A program made the position numbers and the translations under genes. Below are positions 20,061 through 28,929 of a DNA stretch of 64,000 nucleotides, one piece after another. The stretch comes from Humidesulfovibrio mexicanus (GTDB taxonomy: Bacteria > Desulfobacterota > Desulfovibrionia > Desulfovibrionales > Desulfovibrionaceae): the NCBI RefSeq assembly GCF_900188225.1, contig NZ_FZOC01000003.1:186001-250000 (forward strand). The letters run 5' to 3'. The notes below the pieces were generated by a model that saw nothing but the letters and a program-made list of their open reading frames with translations, searched no databases and was not told where the DNA came from. Positions within the stretch are counted from its first letter, which is position 1. The number at the start of each line of letters is the position of its first letter.

Positions 20061-20534
20061 ATGCAGCCGGAAACCGAGCCTCTTGCCAAAGCCTTCGTGC
20101 GGCAGTCCATGGCCGCGGCAAAGAACCGCGTGCGCGCCCAGAAGGCCGCGCAGGAGGAGGACCCCGCCCAGGCCCTGTTCCTGGCCCTGGCCCAGGCCCA
20201 GGAGGTGCAGGCCAAAAAGGCCCTGCTGCTGCTGCGCGGCCGCATCGGCCCCACGCGGGAAAACGTGGCCGAGGCGCTGCAGGAATCGCGCGAGATGGCC
20301 GTGGAGACCCTGCCCTGGACCGTGCTGGCCCAGGCCGAGGGCGACCGCGCCGCCGGGGCGCTTCTGGTGCAGATGGCCCGGGCCCTGGCCAGCCATCTGG
20401 TCCTGGACGCGGGGGGCGCGGAACAGGAGTTCCATGTGTGCTCCATTTGCGGATACATCCACGCGGGGGGCGCGCCTGGCCGTTGTCCCGTGTGCCAGGC
20501 CCTGCCGGAAAAGTTCGCCGGCGTGCGGGCGTAG
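20061..20534 (+). CDS. Rubredoxin-domain protein of rubrerythrin type
   Basis: The 157-residue protein ends in a rubredoxin-like iron site: CSIC and CPVC separated by 12 residues (about 127-146), in the FHVCxxCGYIH context seen at the end of rubrerythrins. The N-terminal 115 residues are helical and Ala-rich, but I cannot find a full set of Glu/His diiron ligands, so a functional ferritin-like oxidase centre is uncertain. It might act as an electron-transfer or redox-sensing partner of the signalling proteins around it. It starts 3 bases after the preceding receiver gene with AGGAG upstream, clearly in the same operon. Confidence 0.75.
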   Translation: MQPETEPLAKAFVRQSMAAAKNRVRAQKAAQEEDPAQALFLALAQAQEVQAKKALLLLRGRIGPTRENVAEALQESREMAVETLPWTVLAQAEGDRAAGALLVQMARALASHLVLDAGGAEQEFHVCSICGYIHAGGAPGRCPVCQALPEKFAGVRA

Positions 20535-20552
20535 GCGGGAAAGGCGCGCGCC

Positions 20553-21371
20553 ATGTTGGCCGAGGCCCTGTTGTACGCCCGTGCGCGCCTGGCCGGGCAG
20601 CACGACCGGCACGGGCATCTCACCGAGCTGGTGGGCATTTGGGCGCGCTACCGGCGGCAACGCAACGCCTGGGCCGAACACCTGGCCCGTGCGCGGATGC
20701 TGTGCCTGCGCGCGGCCGAGGCCTGCCCCGGCCACCGCACGGCGCTGGTCCTGGGGGCCGGGCTGCTGCACGATGTGCCCCTGGAGGTCCTGGCCCGGTT
20801 GTTCCGCCGCGTGGTCCTGGCGGACCTGGCCTTTCTGCCCCCCACCATCTCCCTGGCGCGCGGCCTGGGCAATGTGGAGCTTGTGCTGCAGGACCTTACC
20901 GGCTGCATGGACGACCTGCCCAGTCCCGACGAACTGGCCGCCCGCGCCCCCGCGCCCGTCCCTGATCTCGCCCTGGGACTGCCGGAGCTGGATTTCGTCT
21001 ATTCGGCCAACCTGCTGTCGCAGCTGCCGCTCTACGCCATGGCCGTTCTGCGCCGTCGCGTTTCCCCGCCGGGGGAGGAAGACCTGGAGGCCTATGCCGC
21101 CTCCCTGATCCGCGCCCACCTGGCAGGCCTTGCGCGGCTGCCATGCCCGGCCTGCCTCGTCACCGATCTGCGCGAGCACGGCGCCGAGGATGGGGAGCCG
21201 TGCTACGAGTCGGATGTGCTTTTCGGTGCGCAGCACTCCCTGCGGGGCGAAACCTGGACCTGGCGGCTGGCCCCGCGCGGCGAGCTGCGACCCGGCCTGG
21301 AGGCCGTGCGCACGGTGCTGGGCGTGGACAACGTGAACCGGGCCGCCGCCCGTGGGAGGGATCATGGCTGA
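20553..21371 (+). CDS. Methyltransferase-like protein, function unknown
   Basis: This 272-residue protein has an ALVLGAGLLHDVPL stretch near residue 65 and ADLAFLPP about 25 residues later. That is the spacing of motif I and the acidic loop of Rossmann-fold SAM methyltransferases, though the acidic residue is shifted. No known substrate family is evident. Its stop overlaps the start of the next kinase gene by 8 bases, and it follows the rubredoxin-domain gene by 18 bases, so it is part of the signalling operon. A receptor-modifying role is possible but only a guess. Confidence 0.7.
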   Translation: MLAEALLYARARLAGQHDRHGHLTELVGIWARYRRQRNAWAEHLARARMLCLRAAEACPGHRTALVLGAGLLHDVPLEVLARLFRRVVLADLAFLPPTISLARGLGNVELVLQDLTGCMDDLPSPDELAARAPAPVPDLALGLPELDFVYSANLLSQLPLYAMAVLRRRVSPPGEEDLEAYAASLIRAHLAGLARLPCPACLVTDLREHGAEDGEPCYESDVLFGAQHSLRGETWTWRLAPRGELRPGLEAVRTVLGVDNVNRAAARGRDHG

Positions 21372-22806
21372 CAGCCCCGTGCGCTGTCCCGGCGCGCCGC
21401 GCCCGCGGCCCGACAGCGGGCTTTTCGCCGGGCCGCCGACCGCGCCGCTTCCGCCCGACCCGGCCCTGTGCCTGGAGAACGATGTCCCGCGGCGGCGCGC
21501 CCTGGAAGCCCGCGCCCTGGTCAAAATGGACGAGGCCGAGAGCCATGGCTTCGGCCTTGACGAACAGCGGATGCTCAGCGCCTTTTTCGATCTCGCCCAG
21601 GAGTACGACTCGCGGCGTGATTTGCTGACCATAAGCGTGCTTTTGCCCATGATCTTTTTCGATCAGGACATGCGCGTGTACCTGCGCTGCGGCCCGCGCT
21701 CCTGGCGGCTGGCCCGCTGCCTGCGCATTCCGCCCAAGTTGCCGTACTTCGAGCCGCCGCCGCGGCCGTGCGTGCGCGGGTGCGACTATTACGCGCCCAT
21801 CACCGCCCGCAAGGACACCGCAGATCTGCTCGGCTACCCGCTGGAGCACGGCGTCATGGGGTGGATCGAGATCGCCGGGGGCGCGGCCCTGTCCCAGGCG
21901 CGGCAGAATTTTTTCGAGCGGTACGCCGGGCGCATCGGCGTGCAGTTGCACAACCGGCTCGCCAGCGCCAAGAACCGCGAGCACCTCTCTTTCATCCAGA
22001 ACCTGGTGGCCGACATCGGGCACAACGTCATTGTGCCCAACATGACCTTCAAGCTTTTTTTTAATCGTCTGCGCGGCGCGATAGGCCAGCTGGAGGCTCT
22101 TGTGGACGCCGCCCCGGCCCAGACCCCGGGCGACTTCCTGCGCGAACTGGACCTGGTGCAGTCCACCCTGCGCACGCAGTACGAGGAGATCAGCCGCCAC
22201 TACGAGCAGACCAGTCTGTTTTTGGAGACGCTTTTGCGGCGCAGGCATTTCGAGGAAGGGCGCTACGTGCTGGAAAAGCGCTTGGTGAACCTGCGCAAGC
22301 AGGTGGTGGAGCCGCAGGTGGAGCGCTTCCGCCCCAGGCTGGTGGACCGGGGCATCGGCATCGACCTTTCCATGGGCGGCATCCCCGATGTCCCCGTGCA
22401 GATCATGGCCGATCTGGGGCTTATGGCCCAGGTGTACGCCAACCTGTTTTCCAACGCCGTGAAATACACCAGCGCGGTCGCCACCCCGGACGGCCGCAGC
22501 GCCAAGTTCATGGCCTACGGCTGGGATGTCCTGCCCGAGGCCTTCGGCCCCGGACGCCCCGGCGTCAAGCTCAACGTGTTCACCACAGGCCCCAACGTGC
22601 CGGAGGAGGAGCGCGGCGGATTGTTTCAGCCCGGGTTCCGGGCCAGCACCATGGGCGGCGAGCACGGCACCGGACACGGCCTGGCCTTTGTGCGCCAGGT
22701 GGTGGACCTGCACGGCGGGCAGGTCGGCTACGAGGCCGCGCCCCTGGGCAACAACTTCTTCATCATCCTGCCCATAGAGCCGGAGGCCGCACAGCCCACG
22801 GAATAG
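21364..22806 (+). CDS. Soluble sensor histidine kinase with GAF-like domain
   Basis: The protein has 480 residues and no transmembrane segment. After a Pro-rich start, a GAF-like domain occupies about 50-195. The phosphoacceptor helix has a non-standard context, DIGHNVIVPN, with H220 the likely site. The ATPase domain has NLFSNAVKYT and GTGHGLAFVRQVV motifs. It lacks a receiver, so it would phosphorylate one of the stand-alone receivers or the NtrC-type regulator in the same operon. GGGAGG precedes the ATG, which overlaps the previous gene. Together with the hybrid kinase it suggests that two inputs feed one output. Confidence 0.85.
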   Translation: MADSPVRCPGAPRPRPDSGLFAGPPTAPLPPDPALCLENDVPRRRALEARALVKMDEAESHGFGLDEQRMLSAFFDLAQEYDSRRDLLTISVLLPMIFFDQDMRVYLRCGPRSWRLARCLRIPPKLPYFEPPPRPCVRGCDYYAPITARKDTADLLGYPLEHGVMGWIEIAGGAALSQARQNFFERYAGRIGVQLHNRLASAKNREHLSFIQNLVADIGHNVIVPNMTFKLFFNRLRGAIGQLEALVDAAPAQTPGDFLRELDLVQSTLRTQYEEISRHYEQTSLFLETLLRRRHFEEGRYVLEKRLVNLRKQVVEPQVERFRPRLVDRGIGIDLSMGGIPDVPVQIMADLGLMAQVYANLFSNAVKYTSAVATPDGRSAKFMAYGWDVLPEAFGPGRPGVKLNVFTTGPNVPEEERGGLFQPGFRASTMGGEHGTGHGLAFVRQVVDLHGGQVGYEAAPLGNNFFIILPIEPEAAQPTE

Positions 22807-22882
22807 GCGGAAGACCTTGCCTCCACAGGGCCGCCAAGGGCCCCCGGGCGTTTTGCCGGGGCCGGGCGCTTGGGGCCGGGCG

Positions 22883-22900
22883 CGGGGACGGCCGTCCCCG
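22883..22900. repeat. Perfect 18-bp palindrome between convergent genes
   Basis: CGGGGACGG/CCGTCCCCG is a perfect palindrome in the short gap between the kinase gene (plus) and the oxidoreductase gene (minus). It has no T-run. It may contribute to transcript ends for both operons. Confidence 0.45.
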
Positions 22901-22901
22901 G

Positions 22902-24653
22902 TCAGCCTGGCTGGGATTCGCTGCCCAACTCCACAAGCTTTGCGGCATAGGTTTGCCGCAGGGTCTCCATGTACTCGGCGTCTATGGGGCCTTTCCAGGT
23001 CACGACCTCGGTGTAGCGCTTGGGGATTTTGGCGTGAACGGGGTCGTAGCCGGAGCGCATCCGCAGCCGCCAGCGCAGGCGCTGGATGGCTTGGCCCGCG
23101 GGCTCAAGGTTGGCGGCCGCATCCTCGTAGCCCAGGGAGCCAAGGGCCTGCTGCAGACGCTCCGTGGTGTACACCCCGCGCGCGAACAGGCAGCCCACCA
23201 TGCTGGTGAGCACGATGCGGCTGGCCTCGTCCTTGACGAAGCCCGAGGCGACCTTTTCGGCGTCCTTGTCCTGCGGCTTCTGGTCGGCGGAGTAGGCGCT
23301 GGAGTCCAGGTGCGAGTGCCGGAAGCTCAGGGACTCGGACACGAAGAAGGTCTCGCCCGTGGCGTAGCCGGCCATTTCCTGCCCCAGCACGCAGGCGTAG
23401 TCCTGGCCGTTGTAGTGGCTGGCGGCCTTCATGGTGCCCTGGGCCAGCCTGCGGTAGAATTCGTTTGTTCCGCGCCCCAGGTGGCCTATGGCGGCCTTGT
23501 AGCCTTCCGCATCCCCGAATTGCAGCGGCGTCAGGGTTTCGGCAAGGGATATGTGGCCTTTCTGCAAGGCCTCGGTGGCCCAGGCCAGGGCCACGCCGCC
23601 GCTCATGCAGTCCAGCCCCTCGCGCTCCACCGCGTCCATGAGGCCCAGCACCGCGAAGCCGTCGGTCATGCCGAGCATGGAGCCCAGGGAGAAGATGGGC
23701 TCGTAGTCGTAGGCCACCTGCCGGTACAGGTAGCGGTTGTCGGCCATGAACTTCTCTCGCAGGAAGCCGATGTGGATGCAGCCCACGGGGCAGCCCGCGC
23801 AGGCGGTGTTCCTGAGCAGCATGTCCTTGGCGAAGCGCTCGCCGCTGATGCCCTCGATGCCGGGGTCCGTGGTGGCCTGCAGATTGCGCCAGGGCAGACT
23901 CTTGAGTTCGTTGAGCGCGGCCATGTTCCCGGCGGTGCCCAGGTCATGGTACTTGCTCATCATGCTGGTTTCGGTGAGCAGGGCGTAGATGTCCTTGAAG
24001 GCCTGGGCGTAGGCCTTGCCCTCGGGCAGGGGGAAGGAGGCGTCGCCCTGGATGGCGATGGCCTTGAGGTTCTTTGCGCCCATTACCGCGCCCGCGCCCA
24101 GGCGGCCGAAGTGGCGGTACGTGTCCACGTTGATGCAGGCGTAGGCGCAGCCGTTTTCCCCGGCCGGGCCGATGCGCAGGATGCTGCGCGTGCCGGAGCC
24201 GGAAAGCATGTTGCGCAGCATCTTGCCGGTGGTGAACACGTCTTTGCCCCAGAGAAAGGGCGCGTCCTTGATCTCCATGTGCTTGTGGCCGATGGACAGC
24301 ACGCAGGGGCGCTCCGCCCGGCCGACGACCACCAGCGCGTCCATGTCGGCGAAGCGCAGGGCCAGGGCGCTGCGGCCCCCGGCGTGGCTTTCGGCGTACT
24401 GGCCGTGATAGGGCGAGAGGAACGCGCACACGGTCTTGCTCATGAGCGGGAAGTAGCCGGTGAGCGGGCCGATGGCGAAAATGAGCGGCTGCGCGGGGTC
24501 GTTCCAGGGCAGGGCCGGGTCGCCGTACTTTTCGAAGCACAGGGCGGCCAGGCCGGAGCCGCCGAGCCACTGCTCGCGGCCGGGCAGGTTCTCCACGCGG
24601 GTCTTGCGCGCGGAGAGGTCCACGATGACGACGCGGAAGTGCGGGCGGATCAT
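22902..24653 (-). CDS. aor: Tungsten-type aldehyde:ferredoxin oxidoreductase
   Basis: The 583-residue protein matches the AOR family in length and motifs: an N-terminal pterin-binding domain with GGSGLAA near residue 33, AGGRSALALRFA, GRLGAGAVMGAKNLKAIAI, and the [4Fe-4S] motif CAGCPVGC near 295. GLDCMSGG and a late cysteine (VGCLFARG) complete the set. The enzyme oxidises aldehydes to carboxylates with ferredoxin reduction, using a tungsten (or molybdenum) bis-pterin. Its ATG overlaps the ferredoxin stop (ATGA), and AGGAGG precedes it. It is last in an operon with a Pat-like protein and a ferredoxin. The molybdate/tungstate uptake operon at 39281-42151 could feed it. Confidence 0.9.
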   Translation of the reverse strand: MIRPHFRVVIVDLSARKTRVENLPGREQWLGGSGLAALCFEKYGDPALPWNDPAQPLIFAIGPLTGYFPLMSKTVCAFLSPYHGQYAESHAGGRSALALRFADMDALVVVGRAERPCVLSIGHKHMEIKDAPFLWGKDVFTTGKMLRNMLSGSGTRSILRIGPAGENGCAYACINVDTYRHFGRLGAGAVMGAKNLKAIAIQGDASFPLPEGKAYAQAFKDIYALLTETSMMSKYHDLGTAGNMAALNELKSLPWRNLQATTDPGIEGISGERFAKDMLLRNTACAGCPVGCIHIGFLREKFMADNRYLYRQVAYDYEPIFSLGSMLGMTDGFAVLGLMDAVEREGLDCMSGGVALAWATEALQKGHISLAETLTPLQFGDAEGYKAAIGHLGRGTNEFYRRLAQGTMKAASHYNGQDYACVLGQEMAGYATGETFFVSESLSFRHSHLDSSAYSADQKPQDKDAEKVASGFVKDEASRIVLTSMVGCLFARGVYTTERLQQALGSLGYEDAAANLEPAGQAIQRLRWRLRMRSGYDPVHAKIPKRYTEVVTWKGPIDAEYMETLRQTYAAKLVELGSESQPG

Positions 24654-25084
24654 TCGGCCACCTCCTGGACGATGTTGGCCTGGCCCTTTTCGGCCAGCTC
24701 CAGGCAGTCGTGGGGGCAGAAGGGCACGCAGCGGCCGCAGTGGATGCACACGTAAGGGTTGTCCAGCTCGTCCTGCACGATGGCGCCCACCGGGCAGGCG
24801 GCCACGCACTTGCCGCAGCGGATGCACAGGCTTTTGTCCTGTTTCACGCCGCCGTCGCTTTTGCGGGGGGTAAGGGACCCTGTGGGGCAGGCGGCCGCGC
24901 AGGGAGGCGGGTCGCAGGCCAGGCACACGCGGGCCTCGAAACCCGTGGAGATGCCGCCGGAGGACGCGATGCGGATGCCCGCGGTGAACCAGGACAAGCG
25001 TTTGTGAACCAGCCTTGCGCAGGCGAGCGAACAACTCTGGCAGCCGATGCAGCGCTCCATGCGCGCGGCGATGAGGGTCTTCAT
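24650..25084 (-). CDS. Multi-cluster ferredoxin, electron acceptor of AOR
   Basis: The 144-residue HycB/NrfC-like iron-sulfur protein has four cysteine-rich motifs (CIGCQSCSLAC, CLACDPPPCAAAC, CIRCGKCVAAC, CIHCGRCVPFC), suggesting four [4Fe-4S] clusters. Such proteins serve as the small electron-transfer subunit of AOR-type enzymes. It overlaps the oxidoreductase gene by 4 bases and the upstream Pat-like gene by 1 base, so the three are translationally coupled. GGAGT lies before the ATG. Confidence 0.9.
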   Translation of the reverse strand: MKTLIAARMERCIGCQSCSLACARLVHKRLSWFTAGIRIASSGGISTGFEARVCLACDPPPCAAACPTGSLTPRKSDGGVKQDKSLCIRCGKCVAACPVGAIVQDELDNPYVCIHCGRCVPFCPHDCLELAEKGQANIVQEVAE

Positions 25085-27822
25085 CAGGACTCCTTGGGGC
25101 GTTGTTCCGGTGCGGGGGACTGGCGCAGATCCAACACCATGTCCACCAGTTCCTCGTCCGGGTTGAGCTTGATCTCGAAGCCGAACTTGCGGGCAAGGCC
25201 CTGCATGGCCTTGTTCTCCACCAGGGTCTGGCCCGTTATCTGGTGCGTGCCCCGGCCGCGGGTGTAGTCGATCATTTTGCGGAAGAGGATGCTGCCCAGC
25301 CCCGTGCCCTTCTGGTCGGAGCGCACCACGATGGCGAACTCCGCGTCGGTGTTGTCGGGTTTGGTGGCCGTGCGCACCACGCCGAGGGTTTCGGGCATTC
25401 CGCCCTCGGTCATGGCGCTGGCGATGAAGGCCATCTCGCGGTCGTAGTCGATCTGGGTGAAGCGCGCCATGTCCTTGTGGTCGAAGTCGCGCCTGACCGA
25501 ACCGAAGAAGCGCATCCGCAAGTCGTCGTCCGAAAGCTGGCGGATGAAGGCGCGGTGGGCGGCCTCGTCCTCGGGCCGGATGGGCCGGAGCGTGATCTTG
25601 CGGCCGTTCTTCATCACCGTGCATTCTTCCAGCTCGCGCGGGTAGGGGCGTATGGCCAGGCGCTCGGCGCCGGGGCGGGTCTCCGGCGCGACGGTGATGC
25701 GCGCTCCAAGCGAGAGCACGCCCATGTCGTCGGCGTAGAGCGGGTTGATGTCCAGGCTCACGATCTGCGGCACGTCGATGATCAGCTGGGCGATCTGGAT
25801 GACGGTGAGGCAGATGTCGTCGATGTCGGCCGCCGGGTGCTGCGGCGTGCCGGAAAGCAGGCCGTTGATGCGCGTGCGCGAGATGAGCTCCCGGGCCAGG
25901 CTCATGTTCAGCGGCGGCAGGGTCACCGCGCGGTCGCGGATCATTTCCCTGGCCACGCCGCCGTGGCCGAAGGAGACCACCGGCCCGAACACCGGGTCCA
26001 GGTGCGCGGAAATGAACAGCTCGTGCGCTCCGGCGCGGCGGCCCATCTTCTGCACCACGAAGCCGTCGATGTAGGCGTCGGGCCGCTGGCGCGACACGCG
26101 GGCCAGCACGCTGGCGCAGGCCTCCCAGACCTTGTCCGGGCCGTCCAGGTCCAGCACCACGCCGCCCACCTCCTGCGGCTGGCTGATCTGCGGGCTTTTG
26201 AGCTTCACCGCCACGGGATAGCCCAGCTGGTCCGCGGCGATGACGGCCTCCCGGGCGCTGGTGGCCTGCACGGTCTCCACCACGGGGATGCCGTAGGCCG
26301 TGAGCACCTCCTTGGCCTCCGCGCCGGTGAGGCGGCTTCTGCCTTCGGCCAGGGCGCGTTCGCAGGTGTCGCGCGCGGCGCGCGTGTCCGGGAAGAAATC
26401 CGAGGGCAGGGAGTCCGGCGTCTGGATGAGCAGCTCCTGGTTCTTTTGGAACTGCACCATGTACAAGAAGGCGCGGATGGCTTGCTCCGGCGTGTCGTAG
26501 GTGGGCACGCCCGCATCGGCGAACACGGCGCGCGCGCGCAGGGCGGAGTCCGAGCCCATCCAGGAGGTGAGGACCATGCGCTTGGCGCGCTTGGCCTGGG
26601 CGGCCACGGCCTGCGCCACCTCGACCTCGGAGAGTCCGGCGAAGGGCACATGCAGCAACAGCGCCGCGTCCACGCCGGGATCGGTAAGCAGGATTTTGAG
26701 GGCCTCCACCCAGTCGCCCGCCGGGGTGTCGAAGCGCAAGGCCACGGGGTTGCCGCCGTCCCACGCGCCGCCAAGCAGCTTGTCCAGGGCCAGGGTGGCG
26801 CTGTCGCTGAACTGCGCCAGCCGCCCGCCGCCGGAGAGCAGGGCGTCGGCCGCCATGATGCCCGCGCTTGCCCCGTTGACCAGGATGGCCAGGCGGTCGC
26901 CGCGCACGGGCCGCCCGCCAGAAAGGGTCTGGGCCGCGTCGAACAGGCCGTCGATGCTGCCCACGCGCAGCATTCCCGCGCGGCGGAAGGCCACGTCGTA
27001 GACCTCGTCCGTAGAGGCAAGGGCCGCGAACGCCTCGCCCTGGCCCGTGGCCTTGGCCAGCTCCGCCAGGGCGGCGTGCAGGGCCTGGCCGGGGCGCAGC
27101 GCCAGCACCGGCTTGTTGCGGCTGGCCGCCCGCGCGGCCGAGACGAAGTCGCGCGCGTCGTGGACGCCCTCAACGTAGAGCAGGATGGAGCGCACCAACG
27201 GGTCCGCGCCCAGGTGGTCCAGAACGTCTGCGAAGGTGATGTCCATCTGCGCGCCCAGGGAGATCATGTGCGAAAAGCCGATGCCGTGGCTGCCCGCCCA
27301 GTCCAGAACCGTGGTGAACAGGCTGTCGGACTGCGACAGGAACGCGGTCTTGCCGGGCAGGCTTCTGGTGTGCGCAAGGCTGGCGTTGAGGTTCAGCGAT
27401 GGCACGATGAATCCCATGCTCTTGGGGCCGAGCACGCGCAGGGCGGGCGGACGCGCCGCTTCCAGAATCTCCGCGCGCAGGCGGTCCCTGCTTTTTTCGT
27501 CCAGCCGCGCGAACCCCGGCCCCATGAGGGCCACGGAGCGCGTGCCGCGCGCGCGCAGCGCGTCGATGATGGCCGGAGCCTCGGCAAGCGGTCGGCAGAC
27601 GATGGCCAGGTCCGGGGTCTTGGGCAGATCGGCCACGGTGGGGTAGGTCAGCACCCCGGCCACGGCTTCGGCCTCTGCGCTCACGGGCATCACCGCGCCG
27701 TGGAAGCCGCCGTCCATGAGGTTGCGCATGACCAGATGCCCGATGTTGGCCGGGGCGTTGGCCGCGCCGATGACCGCCACCGTCCTGGGATTGAAGAGGG
27801 AATCGAGATTGGTCAGGCTCAT
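25084..27822 (-). CDS. Acyl-CoA synthetase (NDP-forming)-like / GNAT fusion, Pat-type protein acetyltransferase
   Basis: The 912-residue protein consists of a CoA-binding domain (about 1-125), succinyl-CoA-ligase-like flavodoxin domains (about 150-460), an ATP-grasp domain (about 485-700) and a C-terminal GNAT acetyltransferase (about 725-895, RSDQKGTGLGSILF). This order is that of Pat/PatZ lysine acetyltransferases. The SHTG segment with the catalytic histidine of true ADP-forming acetyl-CoA synthetases is absent: the corresponding region after VLALRPG reads without it. Protein acetylation is therefore more likely than acetate production. It may acetylate AMP-forming acyl-CoA synthetases, linking acyl-CoA level to the aldehyde/acid metabolism of the co-transcribed oxidoreductase (inference). 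Confidence 0.85.
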   Translation of the reverse strand: MSLTNLDSLFNPRTVAVIGAANAPANIGHLVMRNLMDGGFHGAVMPVSAEAEAVAGVLTYPTVADLPKTPDLAIVCRPLAEAPAIIDALRARGTRSVALMGPGFARLDEKSRDRLRAEILEAARPPALRVLGPKSMGFIVPSLNLNASLAHTRSLPGKTAFLSQSDSLFTTVLDWAGSHGIGFSHMISLGAQMDITFADVLDHLGADPLVRSILLYVEGVHDARDFVSAARAASRNKPVLALRPGQALHAALAELAKATGQGEAFAALASTDEVYDVAFRRAGMLRVGSIDGLFDAAQTLSGGRPVRGDRLAILVNGASAGIMAADALLSGGGRLAQFSDSATLALDKLLGGAWDGGNPVALRFDTPAGDWVEALKILLTDPGVDAALLLHVPFAGLSEVEVAQAVAAQAKRAKRMVLTSWMGSDSALRARAVFADAGVPTYDTPEQAIRAFLYMVQFQKNQELLIQTPDSLPSDFFPDTRAARDTCERALAEGRSRLTGAEAKEVLTAYGIPVVETVQATSAREAVIAADQLGYPVAVKLKSPQISQPQEVGGVVLDLDGPDKVWEACASVLARVSRQRPDAYIDGFVVQKMGRRAGAHELFISAHLDPVFGPVVSFGHGGVAREMIRDRAVTLPPLNMSLARELISRTRINGLLSGTPQHPAADIDDICLTVIQIAQLIIDVPQIVSLDINPLYADDMGVLSLGARITVAPETRPGAERLAIRPYPRELEECTVMKNGRKITLRPIRPEDEAAHRAFIRQLSDDDLRMRFFGSVRRDFDHKDMARFTQIDYDREMAFIASAMTEGGMPETLGVVRTATKPDNTDAEFAIVVRSDQKGTGLGSILFRKMIDYTRGRGTHQITGQTLVENKAMQGLARKFGFEIKLNPDEELVDMVLDLRQSPAPEQRPKES

Positions 27823-27976
27823 GGGCTCCCCGTGATGCGCAAGAAGGTCGCGGCCTGGGCCGGGCAGGAGGCCGGGCCTGCCTCCTGATAGCCCGAACTG
27901 GCCTGCCGTGGCAACTGCGGGCGGACCTGCCCGCGCAACGGCTCCCTCTCCCCCCCAAAAAAATGCATCAGCTCCC

Positions 27977-28004
27977 TAAAGCGTTCCATCGCCACGGCCG
28001 ATGA
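27977..28004 (+). promoter_or_regulatory. Sigma-28 (FliA)-type promoter before the FlxA-like gene
   Basis: TAAA at 27977-27980 and GCCGATGA at 27997-28004 are separated by 16 bases, close to the FliA pattern TAAAGTTT-N11-GCCGATAA. The predicted start near 28011 gives a leader of about 70 bases. The same geometry occurs before the 69-residue protein gene at 33580. It supports a motility-linked regulon. Confidence 0.55.
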
Positions 28005-28082
28005 GCATGTCAAAATGAACGTCATCTCCTGTGCTCCGAAGAAATAAAGGCATCCCCAAACCCTTTGCATCAGGAGATGAAC

Positions 28083-28601
28083 ATGGATATTTCCGGCTAC
28101 ACCAATCTTGCCCAGGCAGCAAACGAGGGCGCGTCCTCCCTGACCATCAACTCCCTGTCCAAAAGCGCCAAGACCAGTCTCAACACCTCCGATTCGGATT
28201 CGGACAGTTCCTCCGGCTCCGGCGATACCGTCAGCATTTCCGACGAGGCCAAGGCCCTGTCCGCCTCCTCCGCGGGCGCTTCCGACACCTCCGGGGCCAC
28301 GGCGGCCACCCTTTCGGCCAGCTCCTCCGACTCCTCCTCGTCCGATGACGACGACTCGGAAACCGAGGTTGAAAAGCTTCAGCAGCAGATCCAGGAAATC
28401 CAGCAGCAGATCAAAGAGGCCCAGCAGGACAGCAGCCTGAGTTCCGAGCAGCAGGACCAGAAGGTTCAGCTGCTCCAGTCCCAGCTCATGATGCTGCAAA
28501 CCCAGCTCCTGCAGGCCCAGGCCGAAAGCGCCGGCACCACCTCCAGCTCCAATGGAGGCACCAGCGCCGAGGGCATGGCCAGCAGCCTCACCGAAGCCTA
28601 G
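28083..28601 (+). CDS. FlxA-like Ser/Asp-rich coiled-coil protein
   Basis: The 172-residue protein has an N-terminal half dominated by Ser, Asp, Thr and Ala (low complexity). A Gln-rich coiled coil (about 95-148, repeating LQQQIQEIQQQI) resembles the FlxA-like family (PF14282), whose E. coli namesake belongs to the flagellar sigma-28 regulon. The upstream sigma-28-type promoter agrees. There is no signal peptide or membrane segment. ATG 28083 is chosen over 28077 because AGGAG would overlap the latter. Its molecular role is unknown; an accessory or exported flagellar function is possible. Confidence 0.8.
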   Translation: MDISGYTNLAQAANEGASSLTINSLSKSAKTSLNTSDSDSDSSSGSGDTVSISDEAKALSASSAGASDTSGATAATLSASSSDSSSSDDDDSETEVEKLQQQIQEIQQQIKEAQQDSSLSSEQQDQKVQLLQSQLMMLQTQLLQAQAESAGTTSSSNGGTSAEGMASSLTEA

Positions 28602-28611
28602 ACGAGAAGGG

Positions 28612-28664
28612 CAGGGGGCGCCGCCCCCTGCACCCCCGCCAAAGGGCCGCGGGCCCTTTGGAAT
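28612..28664 (+). terminator. GC hairpins after the FlxA-like gene
   Basis: Two adjacent perfect dyads follow the stop. One is GCAGGGGGCG / GCCCCCTGC, beginning at about 28612. The other is CCAAAGGGCC-GCG-GGCCCTTTGG, at about 28639-28661. T-runs are short. The second dyad has the same architecture as the 10-bp stem in the tandem repeats at 34750-37290, suggesting a family of intergenic hairpin elements. Termination is a likely role. Confidence 0.5.
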
Positions 28665-28672
28665 CCCTTTGC

Positions 28673-28722
28673 CGAGCATGATGGCCCGGACGGCGCACGC
28701 GCCGTCCGGGCCATCATGCTCG
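28673..28722. repeat. 50-bp near-perfect palindrome with 24-bp arms
   Basis: The arms 28673-28696 and 28699-28722 are perfect reverse complements separated by two bases. This is much longer than an ordinary terminator stem. It lies between the FlxA-like gene and nfnAB, which converge. It could form a cruciform or a very stable RNA hairpin. A second large dyad lies at 28817-28858 (12-bp outer arms with an inner 6-bp stem). Confidence 0.7.
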
Positions 28723-28816
28723 GGAAGGGTTCTGGCGGGAGAGTATACGGTCTGGGGAGCGGCCGGGGATTCTGAACGCTGTGCCGAAGAGGCTTCCGTT
28801 CTGGGGGCCATGCTCA

Positions 28817-28921
28817 CGGCGCGATTCCCGCGGGCTCTGGCCCGCTGGAATCGCGCCGCGTGCGCAGGGGCTCCGGGGGGCGCGCAGCCCCCCGGCGGGG
28901 TTCCAGGGGCGGCGCCCCTGG
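28817..28921 (-). terminator. Stacked hairpins downstream of nfnAB
   Basis: Three stems lie before the end of nfnB: 28817-28828/28847-28858 (CGGCGCGATTCC arms), 28875-28881/28887-28893 (GGGGGGC arms), and 28903-28910/28914-28921 (CCAGGGGC arms). On the minus strand they follow the nfnB stop directly. No long T-run is present, so termination may be imperfect or the stems may protect the messenger 3' end. Confidence 0.45.
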
Positions 28922-28929
28922 TTCTCTCC

